Assembly: GCA_016781085.1 (NCBI GenBank)
Contig: JADDQZ010000052.1
Location: 1-46,185 of the forward strand
Reading direction: 5' to 3'
Length of the DNA: 46,185 nucleotides
From: Actinomycetota bacterium
GTDB lineage: Bacteria; Actinomycetota; Thermoleophilia; Solirubrobacterales; Solirubrobacteraceae
The notes under the pieces are model-generated. The model saw nothing but the letters and a program-made list of their open reading frames with translations, made no database searches and had not been told where the DNA came from. Positions 8,063 to 16,066 of the stretch are shown in pieces. How positions within the stretch are numbered: position 1 is the first letter of the stretch; the number at the start of each line of letters is the position of its first letter. The position numbers and the translations under genes are program-made.

Positions 8063-10300
8063 TTACGGAGCCGTCTTCGCGCTTCCGGCACCCGAAGGGG
8101 CGGCGGCGCCCAGAACCTGGGAGAGGGAGTCAAGGGGCTGTGGGCGGCCGAGGTGGAAGCCCTGCCCCACGTCGCAGCCGAGATCTTTGAGCTCCTGCAA
8201 CTCGCCCGCCGTCTCGATTCCCTCCGCCACCACGGTCATTCCCAGCGCCTGACCCATGGAGACCATCGCGCCTATGAGGGCGCCGCTTCCGGTACGCCGG
8301 CCGAGTCCTTCCACGAACGCACGGTCGATCTTGAGGATGTCGACCGGAAAGCGTTGAAGGTAGGCGAGCGATGAATAGCCGGTGCCGAAGTCGTCGATCG
8401 CCAATCGCACCCCCCGGCCCTTGAGCGCCAGCAACGTATTGAGGGTCGCTCCTGCGTCGCGCATCAGCACGCTTTCGGTCACTTCGAGCTCCAGCAAGGT
8501 GGGATCGACGCCGGCCGAGGAGATGATCTGGTCGACCATCACGGCCAGTTCCTCATCGAGGAACTGCGCCGCCGAGAGGTTCACGGACATACGCAACGGC
8601 GGCATGTCGGGATGATCGGCGCACCAGCCGGCAAGATCGCCGCAAGCCCGCTCGAGTACCCGGCGGCCGATCGGGATGATCAAGCCGGTCTCCTCCGCGA
8701 GAGGTATGAAGGAACCCGGGGCGACCAGCTCGCCGTTCGGATCCTGCCGCCAACGTAGGAGCGCTTCCACACCGACTGCCAGGCCGGTGTTCAAGTCGAA
8801 CTGCGGCTGATAGACGACGACGAACTCATCGCGTTCAATCCCTTCGCGCAGGCGCGTCTCGAGTTCGATCCGCGACGTCGCTTGCGAGCGCATCTCGCGG
8901 GAGTACGTCACTACGCCTCCGTGGCCGCGCGCCTTGGCTTCGTACATGGCGGCGTCGGCGTCCGCAAGCAAGCTGGCCGGACTGTCTGGTGGATTGCAGC
9001 AGAGCGCTATGCCGACGCTGGCGCCGACGTACACCGTGCGCCCGGCGACGACCATCGGCTGCTCGATCCCCTCCCGTGCACGCGCCGCGATCATTTCAGC
9101 CACGGTCGAATCGTCAAGCCCTTCGCAGAGGATCGTGAATTCGTCACCGCCCAGCCGGGCGACGGTGTCTCCAGGGCGCACGCACGTGGCGAGCCTTCTA
9201 GCCACGGTCAGCAGCACTTGATCGCCGGCGTCGTGGCCGAGCGTGTCGTTGATCGGCTTGAAACGGTCCAGATCGATGAACAACAAGGCGGCAATGCAAT
9301 CGGGCTGGCGCTTACACCGGCCAAATGCGTGCTCAATTCGGTCAAGCATGAGCAACCGATTCGGCAACCCGGTCAACGGGTCGTGCACAGCTTGGTGAGC
9401 CAGCAAGTCCTTCACCCGACGCTGCTCGCTGATGTCGAGCACCTGCACCAGCAGCTGCTCGACAGAACCGTCGTCCTCGTGCAGCATGGCCGCGGCGACC
9501 TGAGCCCACACCGTCCGGCCGGTGGCATGGAGCAGCCGGGTCTCGAAAGACACGTCGCCCTTCGCTTCCAGCAGCCTCCGTCGAACGCGCTCCGCCGGTC
9601 CGGCGTCGGCCGGGTGGTCGAGATCGCTCAAGGACAGTCCGCCCAGTTCCTCACAGCTGCGACCCAAGAGCACGCCCAGCGCTTCATTGGCTTCAGTGAT
9701 CCTGCCCTGGAAGTCACACAGCGCCATCCCGATCGGCGCCTTCTCGAAGCTTCGAGCGAAACGCTGCTGCGCCGCCACGAGAGCCCGCTCCTGAGCAACC
9801 TTGTCAGTGACGTCGCGCGTGACCTTGGCGAAACCCTGAAGCAGTCCTCGGCCGTCGCGCAAGGCGGTGATGGTCGCTTCGGCGTAGAACTCCGACCCGT
9901 CCTTACGGACGCGGATGCCTACGTCACGAACGACGCCGTGGTCGACGGCCCGTCGGAGTATGTCGTCCGGCCGGCCCTCCCTCCGGGCGTCGGGAGAGAA
10001 GAACGTGGCGTACGACGAGCCGATTATCTCCTCGGCGGTGTATCCCTTGATGCGCTCCGCACCGGCGTTCCAGGTCGCGACGCGGCCATCGGGATCTAGC
10101 ATGAAGATCGCGTAGTCGCGGATCTGGTCGACGAGCGTCTGATGTCTCGACGCGGGCGCACCTGCCGCCGAGCTCTCGCTCTCGCCGCGGCCGAACCGAT
10201 GCTTTAAGTACCGCGTCAACCAGACGCCCTGCTCTCGGCCTGGATTGACGGCCTGCTGTGGAATTCGGTCCAGAGCGCTACCGTGCGCATCGGAAGACAT
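8063..10300 (-). CDS. PAS-PAS-GGDEF-EAL cyclic-di-GMP turnover protein
   Basis: The 745-residue protein has no membrane segment. Order of domains: PAS 1 (~53-168), PAS 2 (~178-295), GGDEF (~300-470) and EAL (~480-730). The cyclase motif GGDEF (384-388) is intact and preceded five residues upstream by RPGD (375-378), which fits the product-inhibition I-site RxxD. The phosphodiesterase side has EALLRW (512-517), DDFGTGYSS and AEGIE, so it also looks active. It is therefore a potentially bifunctional enzyme making and breaking c-di-GMP under control of a sensed signal; cofactor and direction are not predictable. The gene stands alone. The 160 bases upstream show nothing else. Confidence 0.95.
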   Translation of the reverse strand: MSSDAHGSALDRIPQQAVNPGREQGVWLTRYLKHRFGRGESESSAAGAPASRHQTLVDQIRDYAIFMLDPDGRVATWNAGAERIKGYTAEEIIGSSYATFFSPDARREGRPDDILRRAVDHGVVRDVGIRVRKDGSEFYAEATITALRDGRGLLQGFAKVTRDVTDKVAQERALVAAQQRFARSFEKAPIGMALCDFQGRITEANEALGVLLGRSCEELGGLSLSDLDHPADAGPAERVRRRLLEAKGDVSFETRLLHATGRTVWAQVAAAMLHEDDGSVEQLLVQVLDISEQRRVKDLLAHQAVHDPLTGLPNRLLMLDRIEHAFGRCKRQPDCIAALLFIDLDRFKPINDTLGHDAGDQVLLTVARRLATCVRPGDTVARLGGDEFTILCEGLDDSTVAEMIAARAREGIEQPMVVAGRTVYVGASVGIALCCNPPDSPASLLADADAAMYEAKARGHGGVVTYSREMRSQATSRIELETRLREGIERDEFVVVYQPQFDLNTGLAVGVEALLRWRQDPNGELVAPGSFIPLAEETGLIIPIGRRVLERACGDLAGWCADHPDMPPLRMSVNLSAAQFLDEELAVMVDQIISSAGVDPTLLELEVTESVLMRDAGATLNTLLALKGRGVRLAIDDFGTGYSSLAYLQRFPVDILKIDRAFVEGLGRRTGSGALIGAMVSMGQALGMTVVAEGIETAGELQELKDLGCDVGQGFHLGRPQPLDSLSQVLGAAAPSGAGSAKTAP

Positions 10301-10460
10301 ACCGCGTCCTACCCGGCTCGCGATGAGATGGACTCATACATTCGTCCAGCTCCATCAGAAGCCGCGCTCGCTTGTGCGCACGGCTGAGCTTGGCTCCGTC
10401 GCGGCTCCGTGTTCGCGTATCTGGCAACCGGCTCGGCCCTCGTCTTCTACTCCGGGCCAC

Positions 10461-11405
10461 TCAGTTCAGAAGCTGCTCCATGGCGCAGTCCTGAGGGTCC
10501 TTGTCTTCACGCCAGCGCAAGAGCTTCGCGCCGTGACGGATCCGGTCGTTGCTGGTGTGGTCGAAGGCGACTTCGATCACCAGTTCTGGGCGCAGCTTCA
10601 CCCACTCGAGGTCGCGGGCGTTGTTCCAGCGGCTGGGCTCGCCTGACCCGCGCTCGCCCGTCTCGTAGGGCTTGAGCCGGTCCACCAGCTCGCGCTTGGC
10701 TTTGGCCGTGAAGCCAGAAGTGTGGCCGACTTCGCGCAAGCGCCCAGAGTCGTCGTAGAGGCCGAGAATCAGCGAGCCCACCGTTCCTTCTTCCTTACCG
10801 GGGCGCCAGCCGAGGATGACGGCGTCGATGGTCCGCACACGCTTGATCTTGACCATGCCTGCGCGCTCGCCAGGCCGGTAGGGCGCGTCGAGCTCCTTCG
10901 CGATGACACCCTCTGCGCCGTGCAACCACGGTTCCGTTTCGCTGACGTCGGTGGTTGAAGGCGTCAAATCAAGCGGAGCGTCGATCAATCGCTCCAAGCG
11001 CCCGCGACGCTCGTGATGCGGGAGTTCGAGCAGCAGTTCGTCGTCTTCGCTGAGGACGTCGAAGGCAATGAAACGGGCCGGCGTGGATTGGGCTAGTTGA
11101 CGGATGCGCGAATCCGCTGGGTGGATGCGCTGGCCGAGCGCGTCGAAGTCCGGTTGACCGTCGCTGCCGAAGATGACGATCTCCCCGTCGATTACGTAGC
11201 GGCCCTCGGGGAAGCCGAGCTCGGGGAAATAGCGGCGCAGCGGGCGGCCGTTGCGTGACTGCAGGTACACGTCGGCGCCGTCTACGAAAGCGAGCGCGCG
11301 GAAGCCGTCCCACTTGGGCTCATACGACCACTGCGTTCCCCGTGGCACGGTCTTGGCCGAGCGCGCGAGTTGCGGCAGCACCGGTGGTGTGAGCGCAAGC
11401 GCCAT
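10461..11405 (-). CDS. ligC: ATP-dependent DNA ligase, LigC type
   Basis: The start was set at MALALTPPVLPQLA (314 residues) because this matches how LigC proteins begin; the frame stays open upstream to 11696 but that part looks non-coding. Motif I, YEPKWDGFRAL, holds the lysine that is adenylated. VIDGEIVIF, the EGVIAK motif and MVKIKR provide motifs III, IV and V, and the C-terminal OB-fold region (WVKLRPELVIEVAFD) is complete. Mycobacterial LigC seals nicks and can take part in backup repair or end joining. No ku or ligD gene is next to it here. It is divergent from a LysR gene across 284 bases that hold a long inverted repeat. Confidence 0.92.
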   Translation of the reverse strand: MALALTPPVLPQLARSAKTVPRGTQWSYEPKWDGFRALAFVDGADVYLQSRNGRPLRRYFPELGFPEGRYVIDGEIVIFGSDGQPDFDALGQRIHPADSRIRQLAQSTPARFIAFDVLSEDDELLLELPHHERRGRLERLIDAPLDLTPSTTDVSETEPWLHGAEGVIAKELDAPYRPGERAGMVKIKRVRTIDAVILGWRPGKEEGTVGSLILGLYDDSGRLREVGHTSGFTAKAKRELVDRLKPYETGERGSGEPSRWNNARDLEWVKLRPELVIEVAFDHTSNDRIRHGAKLLRWREDKDPQDCAMEQLLN

Positions 11406-11457
11406 TGAAGGACACTCTTCCACACGCCACAATTCGCCGGGAGTGATGAGGGGGAGA

Positions 11458-11508
11458 CCAAACGCCGCGCCGGCGGACGGGGAGACGGGAGCACGGCGCG
11501 GCGTTTGG
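11458..11508. repeat. Perfect 15-bp inverted repeat (hairpin) between ligC and the LysR gene
   Basis: CCAAACGCCGCGCCG (11458-11472) is matched exactly by its reverse complement CGGCGCGGCGTTTGG (11494-11508), separated by a 21-base purine-rich loop. It is the most striking structure in the divergent intergenic region, 53 bases upstream of the ligC start and 181 bases upstream of the LysR start. It could be an operator, a leader hairpin or part of a small RNA. There is no T-tract on either side. Confidence 0.85.
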
Positions 11509-11673
11509 AATGGGGAGGAAATACCTATGCCCAGCGTCCCGGGGGAGACGAGGGCCAATTCCTCTCGCGTCCGCGCCGTGATCTTGGGGAGACTGGCGCG
11601 GTTGCGATGCGATTGACGCACGAGCAGTATGGGCGAGACCATGGTGTCGGTCCAGACCTGCTTGACTTCTCGA

Positions 11674-11680
11674 ACAGAAG
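11674..11680 (+). promoter_or_regulatory. Ribosome binding site supporting the GTG start of the LysR gene
   Basis: CAGAAGG ends nine bases before the GTG at 11690, which supports GTG as the start of the LysR reading frame. Confidence 0.55.
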
Positions 11681-11689
11681 GCGCAACCT

Positions 11690-12631
11690 GTGACACTCCA
11701 GCAGCTCCATTACTTCATGGCCGCGGCCGAGCGCAGATCGTTCTCGGCGGCGGCAGATGCGCTGTTGATGACGCAGCAAAGTCTCTCCGAGCAGGTGCGG
11801 CGCTTGGAATCGGAGTTGGGAGTGTCGTTGTTCGTCCGCGCCGGCCGGCGGCTCGAGCTCACCGAAGCCGGGCGGATGCTTCTGCCCCACGCCGAGCGGA
11901 CTCTGGCCGCGGCGGAAGAAACCGTCGCTTCCGTGCGCGGAGTGCGGACGCTTTCCGGCGGGACAGTTTCCTTCGGGACCTTCGGGTCAGCGCACCACTA
12001 CCTGCTGACGGGACTTGTTCAGGATTTCCGCGCCGAGCATCCCGACGTGCGCCTGCGGCTGCTCGGTCAGAATTCCTCTGAAGTGGCCGACGCCGTACGC
12101 GAGGGGCGCTTGGAAGCAGGCTTGATCGTGCTTCCCGTCGACGACCGCGGGCTCGACGTGCGCCCGACCATCCGCGAAGAGATCCATTACGTCTCCGCCG
12201 ATCCCGCGCGGGTGCGCGAGCCGATGACGATCGAGCGCTTGGCGGAAGCGCCGCTGATCTTGCACGAAGTCAGGTGGGCGACGAGCGACCCGACGCGCCG
12301 GCAGCTCGCCGAGCGCGCGCAGGCCGCCGGCGTGTCCATCGAACCCGACGTCGAGGTGGAGTTCCTCACCGCTGCCCTGGATCTCGCCGCGCGCGGACTG
12401 GGTGACACGGTGTCGCCGCGTTTCGTGGTCTACGGGCGCGGCTACGGGCGCAAGCTCGGATCGGTGCCGTTCGATCCTCCGCTGTATGACACCTTCGCCT
12501 TCATAACCCGCAGAAACGCGCACTTGTCACCGGCTACCCGCGCGCTGATCGAGATCGCCGAGCGGCGCATCGAGCAGCTCGCCAAGCGCCTGGCCGACGC
12601 TCCTTCGCGTGTCCAGCGCGACGGCGGTTGA
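11690..12631 (+). CDS. LysR-family transcriptional regulator
   Basis: The 313-residue protein starts at GTG. The N-terminal winged helix-turn-helix is typical (TLQQLHYFMAAAERRSFSAAADALLMTQQSLSEQ, residues ~2-60), followed by the linker helix and a periplasmic-binding-protein-like effector domain (~90-300) beginning GTVSFGTFGSAHHYLLTGLV. LysR proteins usually control a divergent or nearby target and their own gene. The divergent neighbour is ligC, but a DNA ligase is an unusual LysR target and the effector cannot be predicted. The DtxR-type regulator follows on the same strand after 31 bases. Confidence 0.92.
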   Translation: MTLQQLHYFMAAAERRSFSAAADALLMTQQSLSEQVRRLESELGVSLFVRAGRRLELTEAGRMLLPHAERTLAAAEETVASVRGVRTLSGGTVSFGTFGSAHHYLLTGLVQDFRAEHPDVRLRLLGQNSSEVADAVREGRLEAGLIVLPVDDRGLDVRPTIREEIHYVSADPARVREPMTIERLAEAPLILHEVRWATSDPTRRQLAERAQAAGVSIEPDVEVEFLTAALDLAARGLGDTVSPRFVVYGRGYGRKLGSVPFDPPLYDTFAFITRRNAHLSPATRALIEIAERRIEQLAKRLADAPSRVQRDGG

Positions 12632-12662
12632 GACCCGGTGAATACGGAGTCGCGTCGTTACG

Positions 12663-13388
12663 ATGCTGGCTATGGGCCACGACCACGCCACCGTCGCCGA
12701 AGAGGAATACCTCCAGACAATCTTCTGGTTGCAAGAGGCGGGGCTGCCGATGACGGGGGCCAATGTCGCCCGGGCCATGCAACTGTCGGCGCCGACGGTC
12801 CACGAGATGATCGGGCGGCTCGAGCGCGACGGCTACGTCTCGCGCGGTAGCGACAAGCACTTGAGCTTCACCGACCATGGGCTCGAACACGCGACCGGGA
12901 TCGTGCGGCGCCACCGCTTGATCGAGCGTTTCCTCACCGACGTCCTCGGCATCCCCTGGGACGAAGTCCATGAGGAAGCCGAGCGGCTCGAACACGCAAT
13001 GTCCCCTGTCCTCGAAGAACGGATGCTGGCGGCGATCGGCGAAGCCAAGACCTGCCCGCACGGGCACCCCATCGAGGCCGGCCATCGGATCGAGGGCGTT
13101 CCTCTGGCCGATGTCGCCGCCGGCGCGAAGGTGACGATCTTGCGCTTCGAGAACGAGGCCGAAGACCTGCTGCACTACCTCAAGGACGCCGGCCTGGCGC
13201 CGGGGTTGCAAGGCGAGGTCACCGATACCGACGCCTACCAAGTCCGGGTGCACTTCGGCGACGGGTCAGAGTCCAGCCTGACGCGTTCGGTGGCGGAAAC
13301 GGTTTCCGTGCTGGCCGATCCCTCCCCGCCTCCGCGCACAGCTCTGCCGGAACAGCTCGTGCTCGCCAAGGAGCGCTACGGGCGCTGA
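12663..13388 (+). CDS. DtxR/MntR-family metal-dependent repressor
   Basis: The 241-residue protein (238 if the second ATG at 12672, MGHDHA, is used; neither has a good ribosome site) has the DtxR order: winged helix (~8-70), metal-binding and dimerisation domain (~75-140), and an SH3-like FeoA-type C-terminus (~150-225). The dimer domain carries RRHRLIERF and HEEAERLEH, which align with IdeR/DtxR ancillary and primary metal sites. The IdeR residues Met10 and Cys102 are both Glu here (EEEYLQTI and HEEAERLEH), which is closer to manganese-responsive MntR. I infer a Mn(II)- or mixed-metal sensor. A candidate target is the palindrome upstream of the ferritin gene at 22774. Confidence 0.9.
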   Translation: MLAMGHDHATVAEEEYLQTIFWLQEAGLPMTGANVARAMQLSAPTVHEMIGRLERDGYVSRGSDKHLSFTDHGLEHATGIVRRHRLIERFLTDVLGIPWDEVHEEAERLEHAMSPVLEERMLAAIGEAKTCPHGHPIEAGHRIEGVPLADVAAGAKVTILRFENEAEDLLHYLKDAGLAPGLQGEVTDTDAYQVRVHFGDGSESSLTRSVAETVSVLADPSPPPRTALPEQLVLAKERYGR

Positions 13389-13392
13389 GCGC

Positions 13393-14490
13393 CTAGCGCG
13401 ACCGCAAAGATCGCAGAGCGTCTCCGAGGCGCGTGACGCCCTCGTCGATCTCGGCCGGCGTGACGCCGGAATAGGCCAGGCGCATGGTGTTCGAACCCCC
13501 TTCGAGCAGGAAGTCGGTTCCCTTGACCAGCTGGACGCCGCGCTCGCCGGCCGCGGTCTCCAATTGCGCAACGTCCACGTCTTCGGGCAGCTCGACCCAC
13601 ATGAAGTAGCCGCCCTGCGGCGGCTCAAAGCGCGCTTCTGGGAGTTCGCGTTCGAGCGCCGTCACCAGCATGTCGCGGCGTTCGCGTAAGGCTTTTCGCA
13701 CCGTCTGGACGGACTGCTCGAGCCGGCCCGAGCGGCAGAACTGGTTGACGATCGATTGCGCCACCATGTTCGGCGATATGTAGGTGTTCGTCGCCAGGGA
13801 CTGCACTTGGGCGATCACGGCTTGAGGACCGACGAGATAGCCGACCCGGATACCGGGGCAGACAGTTTTTGAGAACGACGAGGCGTAGACGACCTTGCCC
13901 GCCTTGTCTTGTTCGAGCATCGTCGGCAGCGATTCGCCCTCGAAGCGAATCGAGATGTACGGATCGTCTTCGAAGATCGTCATGTCGTACTCGGCGGCGA
14001 GCTCGAGCACCCGCGTGCGCTTGGCTGCGCTCAGCGTGTAGCCGGCGGGGTTTTGGAAGTTGGGGATGATGTGCGCCAGCTTCGGGCGCAATCCGTCTTC
14101 AAGCCACACGGCAAGAGCGTCGACGTCGATCCCATCGGGTCGCAATGCCACCGGCCGCAGATCCGCGCCACGCTGGCGCAAGTTGAGCAGCGTGCGGTCA
14201 TACGTGGGCGACTCGACTACCACCGTGTCGCCCGCTTGGACCAGTAGTGAGAACAGGAAGGCGTCGGCTTGCATCGAGCCGTTGGTGACCAGTACCTGCT
14301 CGACCGGCACGGCATGCTGCTCGGCGATCCACTCGCGCAGCGGGACGAAACCGACCGACGTGCCGTAGGCGACGGTGCGCGCGGCGTCCTGGGAAAAGGC
14401 ACGCGCTGCAGCTTCCTGAAGGCCCTCCACGTCGACGATGTCGAGCGAGGGGGCCCCGCGAGCGAAGGAGATCGTGGCGTCGGTGACCAT
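13393..14490 (-). CDS. PLP-dependent aminotransferase, fold type I (2-aminoadipate/MocR-like class)
   Basis: The frame is open far upstream, but the protein proper begins at MVTDATISFARGAPS (365 residues). Beyond that point the frame is antisense to the HAD gene. It shows NFQNPAGYTLS, EDDPYISIRF and the PLP-binding lysine in SSFSKTVCPG, then the C-terminal Arg of MRLAYSG. This is the LysN/ARO8/MocR-type subgroup without an attached GntR domain. It transfers amino groups from an alpha-amino acid to a 2-oxo acid; the substrate is not predictable. It is divergent from the HAD gene across only 33 bases, so the two probably share a promoter region, and convergent with the DtxR-type gene (4-base gap). 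Confidence 0.92.
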   Translation of the reverse strand: MVTDATISFARGAPSLDIVDVEGLQEAAARAFSQDAARTVAYGTSVGFVPLREWIAEQHAVPVEQVLVTNGSMQADAFLFSLLVQAGDTVVVESPTYDRTLLNLRQRGADLRPVALRPDGIDVDALAVWLEDGLRPKLAHIIPNFQNPAGYTLSAAKRTRVLELAAEYDMTIFEDDPYISIRFEGESLPTMLEQDKAGKVVYASSFSKTVCPGIRVGYLVGPQAVIAQVQSLATNTYISPNMVAQSIVNQFCRSGRLEQSVQTVRKALRERRDMLVTALERELPEARFEPPQGGYFMWVELPEDVDVAQLETAAGERGVQLVKGTDFLLEGGSNTMRLAYSGVTPAEIDEGVTRLGDALRSLRSR

Positions 14491-14523
14491 CGCGGCCACC
14501 GCACCATACAATGGGCTGCTGCT

Positions 14524-15204
14524 ATGCCGCTCCCCAAAGAAGTCACCTTCGTCACCTTCGACGTCTACGGAACCCTGATCGACTGGGAAACGGGCGTGTA
14601 CAACGCCTTCGCCAAGGAAGCCGAGAAGGACGGCTACACAATCTCGCGCGACGAGCTCATACCGGCTTTCCTGGAGGTCCAACAGGAGGTCAAGGGCGGC
14701 TCCTACGAGCTCTACGCCGAAGTCCTTCGCCGCACGGCCATGCAGGTCGCCAAGCGCGTCGGCTGGCCGCTGGAATCCTCCCGTGCGGGCTTTCTGCCGG
14801 AGTCGATCCCGCGCTGGCTTCCCTTCAAGGAGACGAACACGCAGCTCGAGCGCTTTCGCAAGAAGCACAAGGTCGGCCTGATCTCCAACGTCGACGACAA
14901 GCTTCTGGGGATGACCCGGCGCCACTTCAAAACGGATTTCGATCTGGTCGTGACGGCGCAGCAGGTCCGCTCCTACAAGCCCGATCCAGCGCACTTCAAG
15001 GAAGCCGAACGGCGCATCGGCAGCCGCAAGGGGTGGGTGCACATCACGTCGAGCTACTACTACGACGTGGAGCCGTGCATAAAGGCGAAGGTCCCGGTGA
15101 TCTGGGTCAACCGGCGCAAGGAAGCCCTTGAGGCTGGCGCCAAGAAGCCGACGGCTGAAGTCAAGACGCTGCTTGAAGCAGCGAAGCTGCTCGGCGCCGC
15201 CTAA
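14524..15204 (+). CDS. HAD hydrolase, 2-haloacid dehalogenase type II-like
   Basis: The start was placed at MPLPKEVTFVTF (226 residues). Motif I is FDVYGTLIDW, where the first Asp is the nucleophile and the second HAD Asp is replaced by Tyr, as in type II haloacid dehalogenases. Motif II is LISNVDD, the lysine is in SYKPDPAHF, and the last motif region is HITSSYYYDVEPC. The family cleaves C-halogen or phosphoester bonds on small carboxylic acids; without biochemical data the substrate stays open. The gene is followed after three bases by the metallo-beta-lactamase-fold gene, so the two should be translated from one message. Confidence 0.88.
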   Translation: MPLPKEVTFVTFDVYGTLIDWETGVYNAFAKEAEKDGYTISRDELIPAFLEVQQEVKGGSYELYAEVLRRTAMQVAKRVGWPLESSRAGFLPESIPRWLPFKETNTQLERFRKKHKVGLISNVDDKLLGMTRRHFKTDFDLVVTAQQVRSYKPDPAHFKEAERRIGSRKGWVHITSSYYYDVEPCIKAKVPVIWVNRRKEALEAGAKKPTAEVKTLLEAAKLLGAA

Positions 15205-15207
15205 CCC

Positions 15208-15993
15208 ATGCGGGCTGTAGGCCTGCACGCCGACGTGGTCGTCATCACGTCGCGCATCTGGCAGACGACATGCACTCTCGTACGCAGCGGCGAGGAGGCC
15301 TTCTGTGTCGACTCGCCGATCCTGCCGGATGAGCTCGAGCTGGTGCCGGCGATCGCCCAGCAGGCGCAATTTCAGGTCATGGGTCTGCTCGCCACGCATG
15401 CCGACTGGGACCATCTGCTCGGCGGGTACGCCTTCCCGGATGCTCCGATGGGTTGCGCGGCCAGCACGGCGCAAGCCCTAGCCGGACGGCCCGGCAATGC
15501 GCAACGCGAACTGCGCGACTTCGACGAGCAGTACTACGTCGAGCGCTCGCGGCCGTTCGGCCTGACGGCGCCGCAGGAGCTTCCTACTCCGGGGCACTGC
15601 TCGATTGGCGACCGCGAGCTGGAGCTGCATCCGGCGCCGGGACACAGCGGCGACGGCATGGCTTTGTGGGCACCGTGGATCCGGGTGCTGATCTGCGGTG
15701 ACTACCTCTCCCCCGTGGAGATCCCCATGTTGTCCGACGGCGGGTCCGTTGAGGAGTACCTCCACACGCTTGACCGCCTCGAGCCGCTGGTTTCCGCAGC
15801 CGAGTGGGTCATTCCGGGCCATGGTGAGCCGCTCGATGGGCAGCGCGCGAGGGCGATTCTGCGTGAGGATCGGGCGTACATGGAGGCATTGAGCCGCGAT
15901 GGTGACGGGGCTCGGCTTCCGCTCGCACGGCGCACGCAGGCACAGCGGAAAGCCCACTCCGCGAACGTGGCGCGATCTGCGGGAAAGCCCTGA
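15208..15993 (+). CDS. Metallo-beta-lactamase-fold hydrolase with HxDxDH metal motif
   Basis: The 261-residue cytoplasmic protein has the MBL order: THADWDHLLGG (metal motif, ~52-62), GHSGDGMALW, ICGDYLSP (bridging Asp) and VIPGHGEPLD (last His). The usual HxHxDH reads HADWDH, so the second histidine is replaced by aspartate. The fold covers glyoxalase II-like thioesterases, lactonases and nucleases. The strand spacing fits the small glyoxalase II-like group rather than nucleases, but the reaction is unknown. It starts three bases after the HAD gene, suggesting a shared pathway of small-molecule hydrolysis or detoxification. Confidence 0.85.
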   Translation: MRAVGLHADVVVITSRIWQTTCTLVRSGEEAFCVDSPILPDELELVPAIAQQAQFQVMGLLATHADWDHLLGGYAFPDAPMGCAASTAQALAGRPGNAQRELRDFDEQYYVERSRPFGLTAPQELPTPGHCSIGDRELELHPAPGHSGDGMALWAPWIRVLICGDYLSPVEIPMLSDGGSVEEYLHTLDRLEPLVSAAEWVIPGHGEPLDGQRARAILREDRAYMEALSRDGDGARLPLARRTQAQRKAHSANVARSAGKP

Positions 15994-16066
15994 GGCTCGC
16001 GTCCTAACGTTGAGGGAGTAGTCCTTTCGGCCCGGCTCCCCGCCCGGCCTTGACCGGGAGCTCCCC

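Noticed and set aside
8882-10099. 405-residue open frame on the plus strand opposite the GGDEF/EAL gene
   Set aside because: It lies wholly antisense to a protein with intact domains, has no recognisable motif, and is the kind of long shadow frame expected in GC-rich DNA.
14491-15474. Long N-terminal extension of the aminotransferase frame
   Set aside because: It runs antisense through the HAD gene and has no similarity to an aminotransferase or GntR domain; the real start is at 14490.
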